This document shows positions 32,747-40,672 of a stretch of DNA of 64,000 nt, piece by piece. The position numbers and the translations under genes are program-made. Position 1 is the first letter of the stretch. Every line of letters starts with the position of its first letter. Below the pieces are notes generated by a model. The model ran no database searches and was not told the origin of the DNA. It saw only the letters and a list, made by a program, of their open reading frames with translations. This DNA comes from Actinospineispora acaciae DSM 45401 (lineage in GTDB: Bacteria > Actinomycetota > Actinomycetes > Mycobacteriales > Pseudonocardiaceae), in assembly GCF_000620785.1 (NCBI RefSeq), contig NZ_JIAI01000001.1, positions 186,001-250,000 on the forward strand, read 5' to 3'.

Positions 32747-34657
32747 ATGTTCATCACCTTTCTGAACGGCCTGGCGCTGGCCGGGCTCCTGTTCAGCCTG
32801 GCGGTCGGGTTCTCGCTGATTTTCGGCCTGATGCGAATCGTGAACCTGGCTCACGGGGCGCTGTTCCTCATAGGTTCGTACGTCACCTACGGGCTGACCA
32901 GCAGCCAGCTCGAGAACGGCACGGTGGGTCGCTTCCTGCTCGCGGTCGTGGCCGCCACGGCGTTGACGGCCCTGCTCGGAACGCTGCTCATGCGGTTGAT
33001 CGAACCGCTGCTCGGCCGGGGGTTCTTCGACCAGGCCCTGCTCACGCTGGGGATCGCCCTGCTGGTGGCGTTCACGCTGCAGGAGACCTTCGGCAAGTAC
33101 ACCAACACGATCTACCCACCGGCCGCCTGGAGCGGCAGCGTCTCGCTCCCCGGCGGGTCCTACCCGGTGTACAACCTGGGCCTGATCGTGGTCGGCCTGT
33201 GCATCGCGGTCGGGACGTACGTGGTCATCGAGCGAACCAAGCTGGGCGCGCTGGTCCGCTCGACCGTGTCGGATCGGGGCATGGTGCGGGCGATGGGGAT
33301 CAACGCCCGCCGCATCACCTACGTCACGTTCGCCGCAGGCGCCGCGCTCGCGGGGTTCGCCGGGGCGATCAGCTTTCCGTTCTTCGCGACCGCCCCCGGC
33401 GTCGACAACCAGGTGTTGCTCCAGGCGCTGGCGGTGGTGGTGATCGGCGGGCTCGGCTCCATTCGCGGCGCCGCGGTGGGCGCCCTGCTGGTGGGCGAGG
33501 TGCAGTCGGTGGGGACCCTGCTCGGCCCCGTGGTGTCGCCGTACCTGCTGTTCGGGCTGATGCTGGTCGTCCTCGCCGTGCGGCCGAGGGGGATCTTCGG
33601 CGTGCCGGTCAGCGAGATGCGCACCGAGCCGACCTCGAAGGCTCGGTTGAACCTGCCGTGGAGCGGCGGTCACGGTCGCGCGGGCGGCGCCGCGCTGGTG
33701 GCGGTGGCGGTGGCCCTGCTGCTGTTCCCGTTCATCGGTTCCACGTTCGCCCTGCTGCGGGCCAGCGAGATCATCAGCTTCGGCCTGCTGGCGGTCAGCC
33801 TGGACCTGCTGGTCGGCCTGGGTGGCATGGGCTCGCTCGGCCACGCCGCGTTCTACGGGGTCGGCGCGTACCTCTCGGTGAAGCTCGGGGCCGAGCTGAC
33901 GGACAAGGCGCTGCCGCTGCTGCTGTTCGCCGGGCTCGGCGCCGCCGCCGCGGCCGCCGCCACGGGCTGGATAGCCGTGCGCAGCCGTGCCGTCTACTTC
34001 GTCATGATCACGCTGGCGATCGGGCAGCTCTTCGAGGAGGTCGCGGCGAACGGCGGCGGGCTCACCGGGGCGACCAACGGGTTGGTCGGCACCCCCATCG
34101 ACGTTCCCGACCTCGGGTTGCTCGACGGCCTGCCGCCCGTGGTCGTCAGCTACTGGTACGTCGTCGTCATCGCGGCGGTGCTGTTCCTCGCGGTCTGGCG
34201 GATCTCGGTCTCGCCGTTCGGCCGGGCGCTGCGCGGCCTGCGCGACAACGAGGACCGGATGGCCGCGCTCGGCTACCCGGTCATGCGCTACCGCTACGGC
34301 GCCTTCGTCCTGGCCGCCGGGATCGCCGGGATGGCCGGGTCGCTGGCGGTGGTGCAGTTCCCGTTCGCGTCACCGGAGCTGCTCGGTTTCAACACGATGA
34401 CCTACCTGCTGATCGCGGTGGTCATCGGTGGCGCCGGATCGGTCTGGGGCGGTTTCCTGGGCGCGGCGGTGGTGGTCTACGTGAACAGCGTGCTGGCGAA
34501 CCAGCTGCAGGGCTACTCCCAGCTGCTGCTCGGGCTCACCTTCGTGGCCCTGGTCTACGTGCTGCCGGGCGGGTGCGCCTCGCTGGCGGACCGGCTGCGC
34601 CGGCGCGGGCCGAGCCCGTCGGCCCCTGCCCGGCCGAGGGTGGAGGTGCCGGCGTGA
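32747..34657 (+). CDS. Fused LivH-LivM permease of a branched-chain-type ABC importer
   Basis: A 636-residue membrane protein joining both permease subunits. Residues about 1-285 are LivH-like (VGFSLIFGLMRIVNLAHGALF, VRAMGINARRITYVTFAAGA). A hydrophilic linker (about 288-310) leads to the LivM-like half (about 315-610: SLDLLVGLGGMGSLGHAAFY, ALRGLRDNEDRMAALGYPVM). Fusion fixes the 1:1 ratio of the two subunits. ATG at 32747 is 15 bp after the binding protein stop. It overlaps the ATPase gene by 4 bp. Confidence 0.92.
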   Translation: MFITFLNGLALAGLLFSLAVGFSLIFGLMRIVNLAHGALFLIGSYVTYGLTSSQLENGTVGRFLLAVVAATALTALLGTLLMRLIEPLLGRGFFDQALLTLGIALLVAFTLQETFGKYTNTIYPPAAWSGSVSLPGGSYPVYNLGLIVVGLCIAVGTYVVIERTKLGALVRSTVSDRGMVRAMGINARRITYVTFAAGAALAGFAGAISFPFFATAPGVDNQVLLQALAVVVIGGLGSIRGAAVGALLVGEVQSVGTLLGPVVSPYLLFGLMLVVLAVRPRGIFGVPVSEMRTEPTSKARLNLPWSGGHGRAGGAALVAVAVALLLFPFIGSTFALLRASEIISFGLLAVSLDLLVGLGGMGSLGHAAFYGVGAYLSVKLGAELTDKALPLLLFAGLGAAAAAAATGWIAVRSRAVYFVMITLAIGQLFEEVAANGGGLTGATNGLVGTPIDVPDLGLLDGLPPVVVSYWYVVVIAAVLFLAVWRISVSPFGRALRGLRDNEDRMAALGYPVMRYRYGAFVLAAGIAGMAGSLAVVQFPFASPELLGFNTMTYLLIAVVIGGAGSVWGGFLGAAVVVYVNSVLANQLQGYSQLLLGLTFVALVYVLPGGCASLADRLRRRGPSPSAPARPRVEVPA

Positions 34658-35454
34658 GCGCGGCACCCGTCCTGGAGCTCCACGGGCTGACCAAACGCTA
34701 CGGCGCCATCACCGCCAACGCCGGCGTCTCGCTGGCCGTGCGGGCCGGCGCCCGGCACGCCCTGATCGGTCCCAACGGGGCGGGCAAGTCGACGCTGTTC
34801 GCCATGGTGGCCGGCTCGCTGCCGGTGACGGCGGGCGCCATCTCGTTCCTCGGCGAGGACATCACGCGGCTGCCCAGGCACGCGCGGGTGGCCCGGGGGC
34901 TCACCGCCACCTTCCAGCACTCCAGCCTGTTCGCGTCCGGGACCGCGGCCGACAACGTCGCGCTCGCGGTCCAGCGCCGGCTCGGCCTGAGCGCCCGGCT
35001 CGCGCGCCCCGCCGACCGGTTCGCCGACATCGACACGGCGGTCGGCGAGCAGCTGCGGGCCGTCGGCCTGGACCGCCGGCGGGACACCCCGGTGCACAGC
35101 CTCTCGCACGGTGAACGCCGCCAGCTGGAGGTCGCGCTCGCGCTGGCCACCCGGCCTCGGCTGCTCCTGCTGGACGAGCCCACCGCGGGGATGTCGCCCT
35201 CGGAGAGCGACCGGTTCGTCGCGTTGATCGGGTCGCTGCCCGAGGACATGACGATCCTGATCGTGGAGCACGACATGAACGTCGTCTTCCGGCTCGCCAC
35301 CCACCTCACGGTGCTGCACCTGGGCTCGCTGCTCGCGGACGGCCGGCCCGAGGAGATCCGGCAGCGGCGGGACGTGCAGGCCGCCTACCTGGGCGACGGC
35401 GCCGGCGAGGACCTGTTCACCGAGCCGTCGACCAGCCGCGCCGGAGCCGCCTGA
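34654..35454 (+). CDS. ABC importer ATPase, LivG-like
   Basis: A 266-residue ATPase from the GTG at 34654 (GTGA overlap with the permease stop). Walker A is GPNGAGKST, the Q-loop region is TATFQHSSLF, the signature is SLSHGERRQLEVALAL, and Walker B is LLLLDEPTAGMSP with VEHDMNVV. It shares one base with the next ATPase gene (TGATG). It powers the fused permease. Confidence 0.92.
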   Translation: MSAAPVLELHGLTKRYGAITANAGVSLAVRAGARHALIGPNGAGKSTLFAMVAGSLPVTAGAISFLGEDITRLPRHARVARGLTATFQHSSLFASGTAADNVALAVQRRLGLSARLARPADRFADIDTAVGEQLRAVGLDRRRDTPVHSLSHGERRQLEVALALATRPRLLLLDEPTAGMSPSESDRFVALIGSLPEDMTILIVEHDMNVVFRLATHLTVLHLGSLLADGRPEEIRQRRDVQAAYLGDGAGEDLFTEPSTSRAGAA

Positions 35455-36590
35455 TGGAACCCTTGCTGCAGGTCCGGGACGTGTCCTCGGGCTATGACGG
35501 GTCCACCGTGCTCAACGGGGCCGAGCTCACCGTGAACCGGGGCGAGGTCGTCGCGCTGCTCGGCCGCAACGGGGTCGGGAAGACCACGCTGATCAGCACG
35601 ATCATGGGGTTCATCCGGCCGTCCGCCGGCGAGATCGTGCTGGGCGGGACGCGGATCGACCGGCTGCCCGTCGAGAAGATCGCCGGCGCGGGCGTCGGGC
35701 TGGTGCCGCAGGGCAGGCGGATCTTCCCGGACCTCACCGTCGAGGAGTGCCTGCGCATCTCGGTGCGGCGCCGGCAGTGGCCGGGCGTCGAGCGGTGGAC
35801 CGTCGACAAGGTCTACGACCTGCTCCCTCGCCTGAAGGAGCGCGCCGGCAACCGCGGCGACCAGCTGTCCGGGGGCGAGCAGCAGATGCTCGCGATCGGG
35901 CGGGCGCTGCTGGGGAACCCCCGGCTGATCCTGATGGACGAACCCTCGGACGGCCTGGCGCCGACGGTCACCGCCCACATCGCGGACACGCTGACCGCCT
36001 TGAGCGCCACCGGACTGTCGGCGTTGCTGGTCGAGCAGGACCTGCGTACCGCCTTCGGCGCCGCGAGCCGGATCTGCGTGCTGGAGAAGGGCGCCGTCGT
36101 GCACGAGTCCTCGGTGGCGGAGTTCCGCCGGGACCCGGTGCGGGCCAAGGCGCTGCTGGGCATCGGCTCCGACGAACACACCACACACGGGAAGGAGCGT
36201 GACGACATGAGCACATCGGCCCTCTCGCTGCCGCCGGGGTTCGCCGACCTCGAGGAGTACGCCGAGGACTGGGCGCTGCCCACCCAGCGGATGCGCAACG
36301 ACAAGCGGACCTCGTCGACGATCGAGGAGCTGGATGCGTTCTACAACGTCGTGTTGCCCAGGGTGCAGGCGATCGCGGCGTACGTCGACAGGTACCCACT
36401 GTCCGCGATGCCGGCCCACGCCGTGCGGCTGCTGGACCTGGCCCGGATGCTCATGGAGATCGCCCCGGCCGTCGAGGTGATGCGCTCGCCCGACGTGGTG
36501 TGCGACTACCCCCGGGAGCGGCTGGTCATCCACGACACCCCCGTCGGGTACACGCTCGCCCCGGACACGGCCGAGGAGGCACAGGCATGA
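35454..36590 (+). CDS. ABC importer ATPase LivF-like, fused in frame to a 127-residue orphan domain
   Basis: An open frame of 378 residues. Residues 1-240 are a complete LivF ATPase: GRNGVGKTT, LSGGEQQMLAIGRALL, LILMDEPSDGLAP, ending KALLGIGSDE where LivF normally stops. The frame then runs through HTTHGKERDD into a second domain (about 252-378). GGAAGGAG-like sequence (36190-36197) and an ATG at 36207 inside the frame show that the second part can start on its own. Either a true fusion, or loss of the ATPase stop codon between two adjacent genes, would give this layout. Confidence 0.85.
   Translation: MEPLLQVRDVSSGYDGSTVLNGAELTVNRGEVVALLGRNGVGKTTLISTIMGFIRPSAGEIVLGGTRIDRLPVEKIAGAGVGLVPQGRRIFPDLTVEECLRISVRRRQWPGVERWTVDKVYDLLPRLKERAGNRGDQLSGGEQQMLAIGRALLGNPRLILMDEPSDGLAPTVTAHIADTLTALSATGLSALLVEQDLRTAFGAASRICVLEKGAVVHESSVAEFRRDPVRAKALLGIGSDEHTTHGKERDDMSTSALSLPPGFADLEEYAEDWALPTQRMRNDKRTSSTIEELDAFYNVVLPRVQAIAAYVDRYPLSAMPAHAVRLLDLARMLMEIAPAVEVMRSPDVVCDYPRERLVIHDTPVGYTLAPDTAEEAQA
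36207..36590 (+). CDS. Possible separate product: small oxygenase-associated protein (127 aa)
   Basis: From the internal ATG at 36207, with AAGGAG 9-10 bp upstream, a 127-residue acidic helical protein can be made. LPPGFADLEEYAEDWALPTQ, MRNDKRTSSTIEELDAFYN and LLDLARMLMEIAPAVEVM show two or three amphipathic helices. I recall comparable small proteins beside Rieske oxygenase genes but know no function. It ends in an ATGA overlap with the oxygenase gene, so it is coupled to it and may assist oxygenase assembly or activity. Confidence 0.5.
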   Translation: MSTSALSLPPGFADLEEYAEDWALPTQRMRNDKRTSSTIEELDAFYNVVLPRVQAIAAYVDRYPLSAMPAHAVRLLDLARMLMEIAPAVEVMRSPDVVCDYPRERLVIHDTPVGYTLAPDTAEEAQA

Positions 36591-37810
36591 CCGTGGACAA
36601 CGACACCCGGACCGACCCCGGCATCGACCTGACCGGCCCCGCGACCCCGTGGAACGACAGGTACCCGTTCCTGGGCACCGGACCGGTCGACGTGAGCGGA
36701 TACCTGTCCGAGGAGGCCTTCGACGAGGAACGCCGGGGCATCTTCGGTGCGTACTGGCTGATGGTCGGGCACGTCTCACAGATCCCCGGGCCGGGCGACT
36801 ACTTCGAGACCAACATCGAGGTCCGGTCCAGCTCACTGATCATCACGCGGGACCGCCGGGGCACCGTGCACGCGCTGCGCAACATCTGCCGGCACCGGGG
36901 CAGCAAGGTGGTCTCCGGTTGCGGGAACGCCAAGGTGCTCAACTGTCCGTTCCACGGCTGGACCTACGGCCTGGACGGCCGGCTGCGCGGGGTGCCGGAC
37001 AGGGAGCAGTTCTTCGACCTGGAGCTCGCGGAGAACGGCCTGTTCACCGTGCACTGCGAGGTCTGGAACGGGTTCATCTTCGTGAACCTGGCGGAGAGCC
37101 CGGAGCGGACGCTGGCCGAGCAGCTGGACGGGTTCGCCACCGAGTACCGGGACTACCCGTTCGACAGGATGACCTGCGGCGGGCGGTGGTCGAGCACGCT
37201 GGACGTCAACTGGCGGGTGTTCCAGGACCAGTTCCAGGAGGGGTACCACGTCGCGGTGGTGCACACCGGGACGTTCCCGGAGGTGTTCAACGGCCGGCTG
37301 AACCCCAACAGCCGCCCGTCCGACTTCACCATCAACGGGTTGAACCGCCGGATCTCCTTCGCCATCAACACCGAGTACCAGCCGACCCCCGTCGAGCAGC
37401 TGTCCGCCGAGATCGGCACCACGTTCGGGGCCGGTGTCGGGATGACCGGCGCCAACCCCGCCGGGATCGCGAACTGGGCGTTCGACGTGAACGGGGTCTT
37501 CCCGAACACACTGATCGACCCGTCGGACGGCTTCTTCTTCGGCCATCAGTTCTGGCCGATCGCGCCGGGACGGACCCGGTGGGAGGGCTTCCTCTATGTC
37601 ATGCCCGCCACCAGGCCCAGCGAGCTGATCAGCCAGGAGCAGACCTACATCCTGATCAGGGACGCCTGGCGGGAGGACATGGAGCTGGCCGAGACGATCC
37701 ACCGGTCGATCGCCTCCGGGGCGTTGCGCGAGTTCCGTTTCTCCGACCCAGAGATCGCCTGTCGGCACAGCCACTACGCGGTCAACCAGGCGCTGGGGAG
37801 GGGCGTGTGA
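36587..37810 (+). CDS. Rieske oxygenase alpha subunit (alpha-only type)
   Basis: A 407-residue protein from the ATG at 36587. The Rieske ligands are CRH and CPFH (CxH-x16-CxxH) near residues 93-116. The mononuclear iron motif reads QDQFQEGYHVAVVH, so the residue that bridges the two metal centres is glutamate where most dioxygenases have aspartate; carnitine oxygenase CntA also has glutamate. No beta-subunit gene is nearby, so it is probably a homotrimer. Ferredoxin and reductase genes follow directly. The substrate is unknown, likely an aromatic acid imported by the adjoining transporter. Confidence 0.9.
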   Translation: MTVDNDTRTDPGIDLTGPATPWNDRYPFLGTGPVDVSGYLSEEAFDEERRGIFGAYWLMVGHVSQIPGPGDYFETNIEVRSSSLIITRDRRGTVHALRNICRHRGSKVVSGCGNAKVLNCPFHGWTYGLDGRLRGVPDREQFFDLELAENGLFTVHCEVWNGFIFVNLAESPERTLAEQLDGFATEYRDYPFDRMTCGGRWSSTLDVNWRVFQDQFQEGYHVAVVHTGTFPEVFNGRLNPNSRPSDFTINGLNRRISFAINTEYQPTPVEQLSAEIGTTFGAGVGMTGANPAGIANWAFDVNGVFPNTLIDPSDGFFFGHQFWPIAPGRTRWEGFLYVMPATRPSELISQEQTYILIRDAWREDMELAETIHRSIASGALREFRFSDPEIACRHSHYAVNQALGRGV

Positions 37811-38139
37811 GCGACCGCCCGGTGTTGTGCAAGCTCGCCGACTTCGACGAGGAGTACCCGATCGTCCGGGCCGAGGTGCCCGGCTTCCCGCCGCTGGCGG
37901 TGTACCGGGTGGGGGCGGAGGTCTACTGCACCGACGACACCTGCTCGCACGGCCAGGCGTCGCTGTCCGAGGGCGACCTGGAGGACCACACGGTCATCTG
38001 CCCGTTCCACGGCGGGGAGTTCGACGTGCGCACCGGCGAGGCGACCGGGCGACCGTGCTTCCTGGCGATCGGCAGCTATCCGGTGGCGGTCGAGGGCGAC
38101 GAGGTCGTGCTGCTCGCGCCGGTCCCGGCCGATGGCTAG
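37807..38139 (+). CDS. Rieske-type [2Fe-2S] ferredoxin
   Basis: A 110-residue protein from the GTG at 37807 (GTGA overlap with the oxygenase stop). CSH in DDTCSHGQASL and CPFH in VICPFHGGEFDV are the cluster ligands. It passes electrons from the reductase to the oxygenase upstream. Overlaps the reductase gene by 8 bp. Confidence 0.92.
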   Translation: MSDRPVLCKLADFDEEYPIVRAEVPGFPPLAVYRVGAEVYCTDDTCSHGQASLSEGDLEDHTVICPFHGGEFDVRTGEATGRPCFLAIGSYPVAVEGDEVVLLAPVPADG

Positions 38140-39295
38140 CGCCGTCTCCTCGGTGACGGTGGTCGGTGCCGGCGTCGCGGGGCTGCGGGTGTGCGAGGGG
38201 CTGCGCGAACGTGGCTTCGACGGCCGGATCACGCTGGTCGGCGACGAGGTCGAGCCGCCGTACGACAGGCCCAAGCTGTCCAAGGAGGTGCTGCTGCGCC
38301 CGCCCGGGGAGGTCGACCCTCGGCTGGTTCCCGAGCACGTGCTCGCGGGCCTCGGGCTCGACCTGGTGCTCGGGGTGCGCGCCGAACGGCTGGACCCGCG
38401 CGGCCGGCGGGTGGTGCTCTCGGACGGGCGCGCCCTGGTCGGCGACCGCGTGGTGCTCGCCTGCGGAGCCCGGGCCGGCCAGCTGCCCGGGGTACCGGAC
38501 GACCCTCGGATCCGTACCCTGCGATCCCTGTCCGACGCGGTCGCGCTGCGCAAGGCGCTCGACGCCGGAGGCCACCTGGTCATCGTCGGCGGCGGGTTCA
38601 TCGGCGCCGAGGTCGCCGCGTCCGCCCGGCTGCTCGACCGAGCGGTCACCGTCGTGGACGCCGTCGAGCTCCCGTTCGCCCGGATCCTGGGCGCCGAGCT
38701 CGCCGGCCGGCTGCGGCGCATCCACCGGGAGCGGGGCGTCGAGATGGTCACCGGGCGAGGGGTCACGTCGGTCGGGGCCGACCGTGACGCCGTCCGGGTC
38801 GGGCTCGCCGGCGGCGGCGCGGTGCGCGGTGACCATCTGCTGGTCGCGGTGGGCGCGCGGCCCCGGGTGGACTGGCTGCACGGCTGCGGGCTGGCGCTGG
38901 ACGACGGCGTCCTGGTGGACGCCCACCACCGCACGACGGTGCCCGAGGTGCTCGCCTGCGGTGACGTGGCGAACGTCCGGGCGGCCGACGGAGACCGGCG
39001 CAGCGAGCACTGGTTCGCCGCGGCCGAGCAGGCGGAGATCGTCGCGCGGACCATCGTCGGGGACATGACACCGCCGCCGGGCTCGGACCACTACTTCTGG
39101 TCCGACTTCTACGACCACCACCTCGATGTCGCCGGCGAACCCACCCTGGCCGACCGGGCGACGCTGGTGGACGACGAGAACGGCGGTGCCGTGCTGGAGA
39201 TGCGGCGGGGCGACACCCTGGTCGCGGTGGCGGCGCTGGACGCCGGGCGCCGGTTCCGGCGGCTGCGCCGCACGCTGCCGGGGGCGGCCCGGTGA
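38132..39295 (+). CDS. FAD-dependent ferredoxin reductase
   Basis: A 387-residue flavoprotein of the toluene/biphenyl dioxygenase reductase type. VGAGVAGLRVCEGLRERGFDG is the FAD fold (about 10-30), VIVGGGFIGAEVAASARLL the NADH fold, and ACGDVANV the second FAD motif. PPYDRPKLSKEVLL and HYFWSDFYDHHLDVAG are family signatures. It completes a three-part oxygenase: NAD(P)H to FAD to ferredoxin to Rieske alpha subunit. Confidence 0.93.
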   Translation: MASAVSSVTVVGAGVAGLRVCEGLRERGFDGRITLVGDEVEPPYDRPKLSKEVLLRPPGEVDPRLVPEHVLAGLGLDLVLGVRAERLDPRGRRVVLSDGRALVGDRVVLACGARAGQLPGVPDDPRIRTLRSLSDAVALRKALDAGGHLVIVGGGFIGAEVAASARLLDRAVTVVDAVELPFARILGAELAGRLRRIHRERGVEMVTGRGVTSVGADRDAVRVGLAGGGAVRGDHLLVAVGARPRVDWLHGCGLALDDGVLVDAHHRTTVPEVLACGDVANVRAADGDRRSEHWFAAAEQAEIVARTIVGDMTPPPGSDHYFWSDFYDHHLDVAGEPTLADRATLVDDENGGAVLEMRRGDTLVAVAALDAGRRFRRLRRTLPGAAR

Positions 39296-39333
39296 GTGGC
39301 CCGGTGAGTGGCCCGGTGAGTGGCCCGGTGAGT
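39286..39333 (+). repeat. Four 12-bp tandem repeats across the start of the cyclophilin-like gene
   Basis: GGCCCGGTGAGT is repeated four times without interruption (39286-39333). Each unit holds an in-frame GTG, so the copy number sets how many start codons are available and adds Ser-Gly-Pro-Val units at the protein N-terminus. The first copy also contains the reductase stop. Slippage would not change the frame. Confidence 0.75.
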
Positions 39334-39825
39334 GGCATGGCGCTGGTCGGCACGACCGGGGGAGACATCGTCATCACGCTGTTCGGCGACAAGGCTCCGC
39401 GCACGGTCCGGCGGTTCACCGAGATCGCCACCGGGACGGTGCCGAACTCCAGCCGGGTGGCCGCCTCGGACGGCACCCGCCGGCTGTACAACGGGGTCCG
39501 GCTGTACCGGGTGGCCGCCGGGTTCGTGACCCACACCGGGCTGCCGGCGGCGGCCGCGGATTTCCTGGCTCCTCCCGTCGGGCCGCCCGACCGCCCCGGC
39601 CGAGGCTTCGACGCGCCGTTCCTGGTCGGCTTGGCACGGACCGAGGAGTTCTGCCGGTTCTTCATCACCACCCGGCCGACGCCGTGGATGAACGGCCAGC
39701 ACGCGCTGCTCGGCGAGCTGCTCGACGAGCCGAGCCGGAAGGTGGTCGAGTCGATCGGGTCGCTCAGGCCCGGCGACCGTGAGCCGGTGACGATCGTGGA
39801 CGTGCGCACGGGGGAGGCGCGATGA
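39292..39825 (+). CDS. Cyclophilin-like peptidyl-prolyl isomerase domain protein
   Basis: A 177-residue protein. DIVITLFGDKAPRTVRRFTE, NGVRLYRVAAGFVTHTGLP and EFCRFFITTRPTPWMNGQHA follow the cyclophilin pattern. The usual FHR active-site triplet is LYR here: the arginine remains but phenylalanine and histidine have changed, so activity may be altered. Start choice is uncertain: any of the GTGs in the tandem repeat (39292, 39304, 39316, 39328) or the ATG at 39337 would work. A cyclophilin in an oxygenase operon is odd; it might help fold a partner. Confidence 0.75.
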   Translation: MSGPVSGPVSGPVSGMALVGTTGGDIVITLFGDKAPRTVRRFTEIATGTVPNSSRVAASDGTRRLYNGVRLYRVAAGFVTHTGLPAAAADFLAPPVGPPDRPGRGFDAPFLVGLARTEEFCRFFITTRPTPWMNGQHALLGELLDEPSRKVVESIGSLRPGDREPVTIVDVRTGEAR

Positions 39826-40652
39826 GGCTGATGCTGCTCGGCACGGCCGGTGGCCCGATGCCCTCGCCCGATCGCGGCGCGCCCGCGCAGGCCATCGTGG
39901 TGGACGGCCGCTGCTACGTGGTGGACGCCGGGAACGGGGTCGCCTACCGGCTGCTGGCCGCCGGGCTGGGCCTGGACTCGCTCGCGGCCGTCTTCCTGAC
40001 CCACCACCACATCGACCACAGCGCCGACCTGGGGAACCTGGTCACCCTGGCCTGGTCGACCCACCACCTCGGCTCCGTCGTGGTGGCCGGGCCGCCGCCG
40101 CTGGCGTCGTTCGTCGAGCACCACCTCGCGATGCACGCCGACGACATCGCCGAGCGCGAGTCCTACGGGCGGGCCGGCCTGGGTGGGCTGCTCGACGTCC
40201 GCGAGACGCGCGGGGGAGTGGTGCACCGGGACGGCGACCTGACCGTCACCGCCGCGACCGTCGCGCACGCCCCCGGACTGCACTCGCTGGCCTACCGGTT
40301 CGAGACGCCCGGGCGGACCGTGGTGATCTCGGGCGACACCGCCCCGTGCGACAGCGTCGTCGATCTTGCCGCCCGGGCGGACGTCCTGGTGCACGAGGCG
40401 TACCTGCCGGAACGGCTGCTCGCCGTCGTCGCGGCGGGCGGGGCCGACCCGACCCGCGTGACCGAGGCGTTCGAGCGGATCCACACCACCGCCGAACAGG
40501 CCGGGGCGATCGCGGCCATGGCCGGGGTGTCCACGCTGGTGCTCAGCCATCTGATCCCCGCCACGGGAGCGCCGGACGCGGAATGGATCGAGGCGGCCGG
40601 CCGCCATTTCGACGGCGAGATCATCGTCGGGTCCGATCTCGCCGAGCTGTGA
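39822..40652 (+). CDS. Metallo-beta-lactamase-fold hydrolase
   Basis: A 276-residue protein with the metal motif LTHHHIDHSADLGNL (HxHxDH, about 59-68), a later histidine in VAHAPGLHSLAY, VISGDTAPCDSVVDLA (metal-bridging aspartate) and VLSHLIPA. It resembles arylsulfatase/RNase Z-like members that cleave esters, lactones or thioesters. Its ATG overlaps the cyclophilin-like stop by 4 bp. It may open a lactone or ester in the pathway; the substrate is unknown. Confidence 0.85.
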   Translation: MRLMLLGTAGGPMPSPDRGAPAQAIVVDGRCYVVDAGNGVAYRLLAAGLGLDSLAAVFLTHHHIDHSADLGNLVTLAWSTHHLGSVVVAGPPPLASFVEHHLAMHADDIAERESYGRAGLGGLLDVRETRGGVVHRDGDLTVTAATVAHAPGLHSLAYRFETPGRTVVISGDTAPCDSVVDLAARADVLVHEAYLPERLLAVVAAGGADPTRVTEAFERIHTTAEQAGAIAAMAGVSTLVLSHLIPATGAPDAEWIEAAGRHFDGEIIVGSDLAEL

Positions 40653-40672
40653 ACGCCAGGAGGGAGCACGAG

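Noticed and set aside
31331..33844. Minus-strand frame of about 840 codons opposite the second importer
   Set aside because: Low-complexity Gln/His/Arg-rich translation with no homology, opposite obvious ABC transporter genes.
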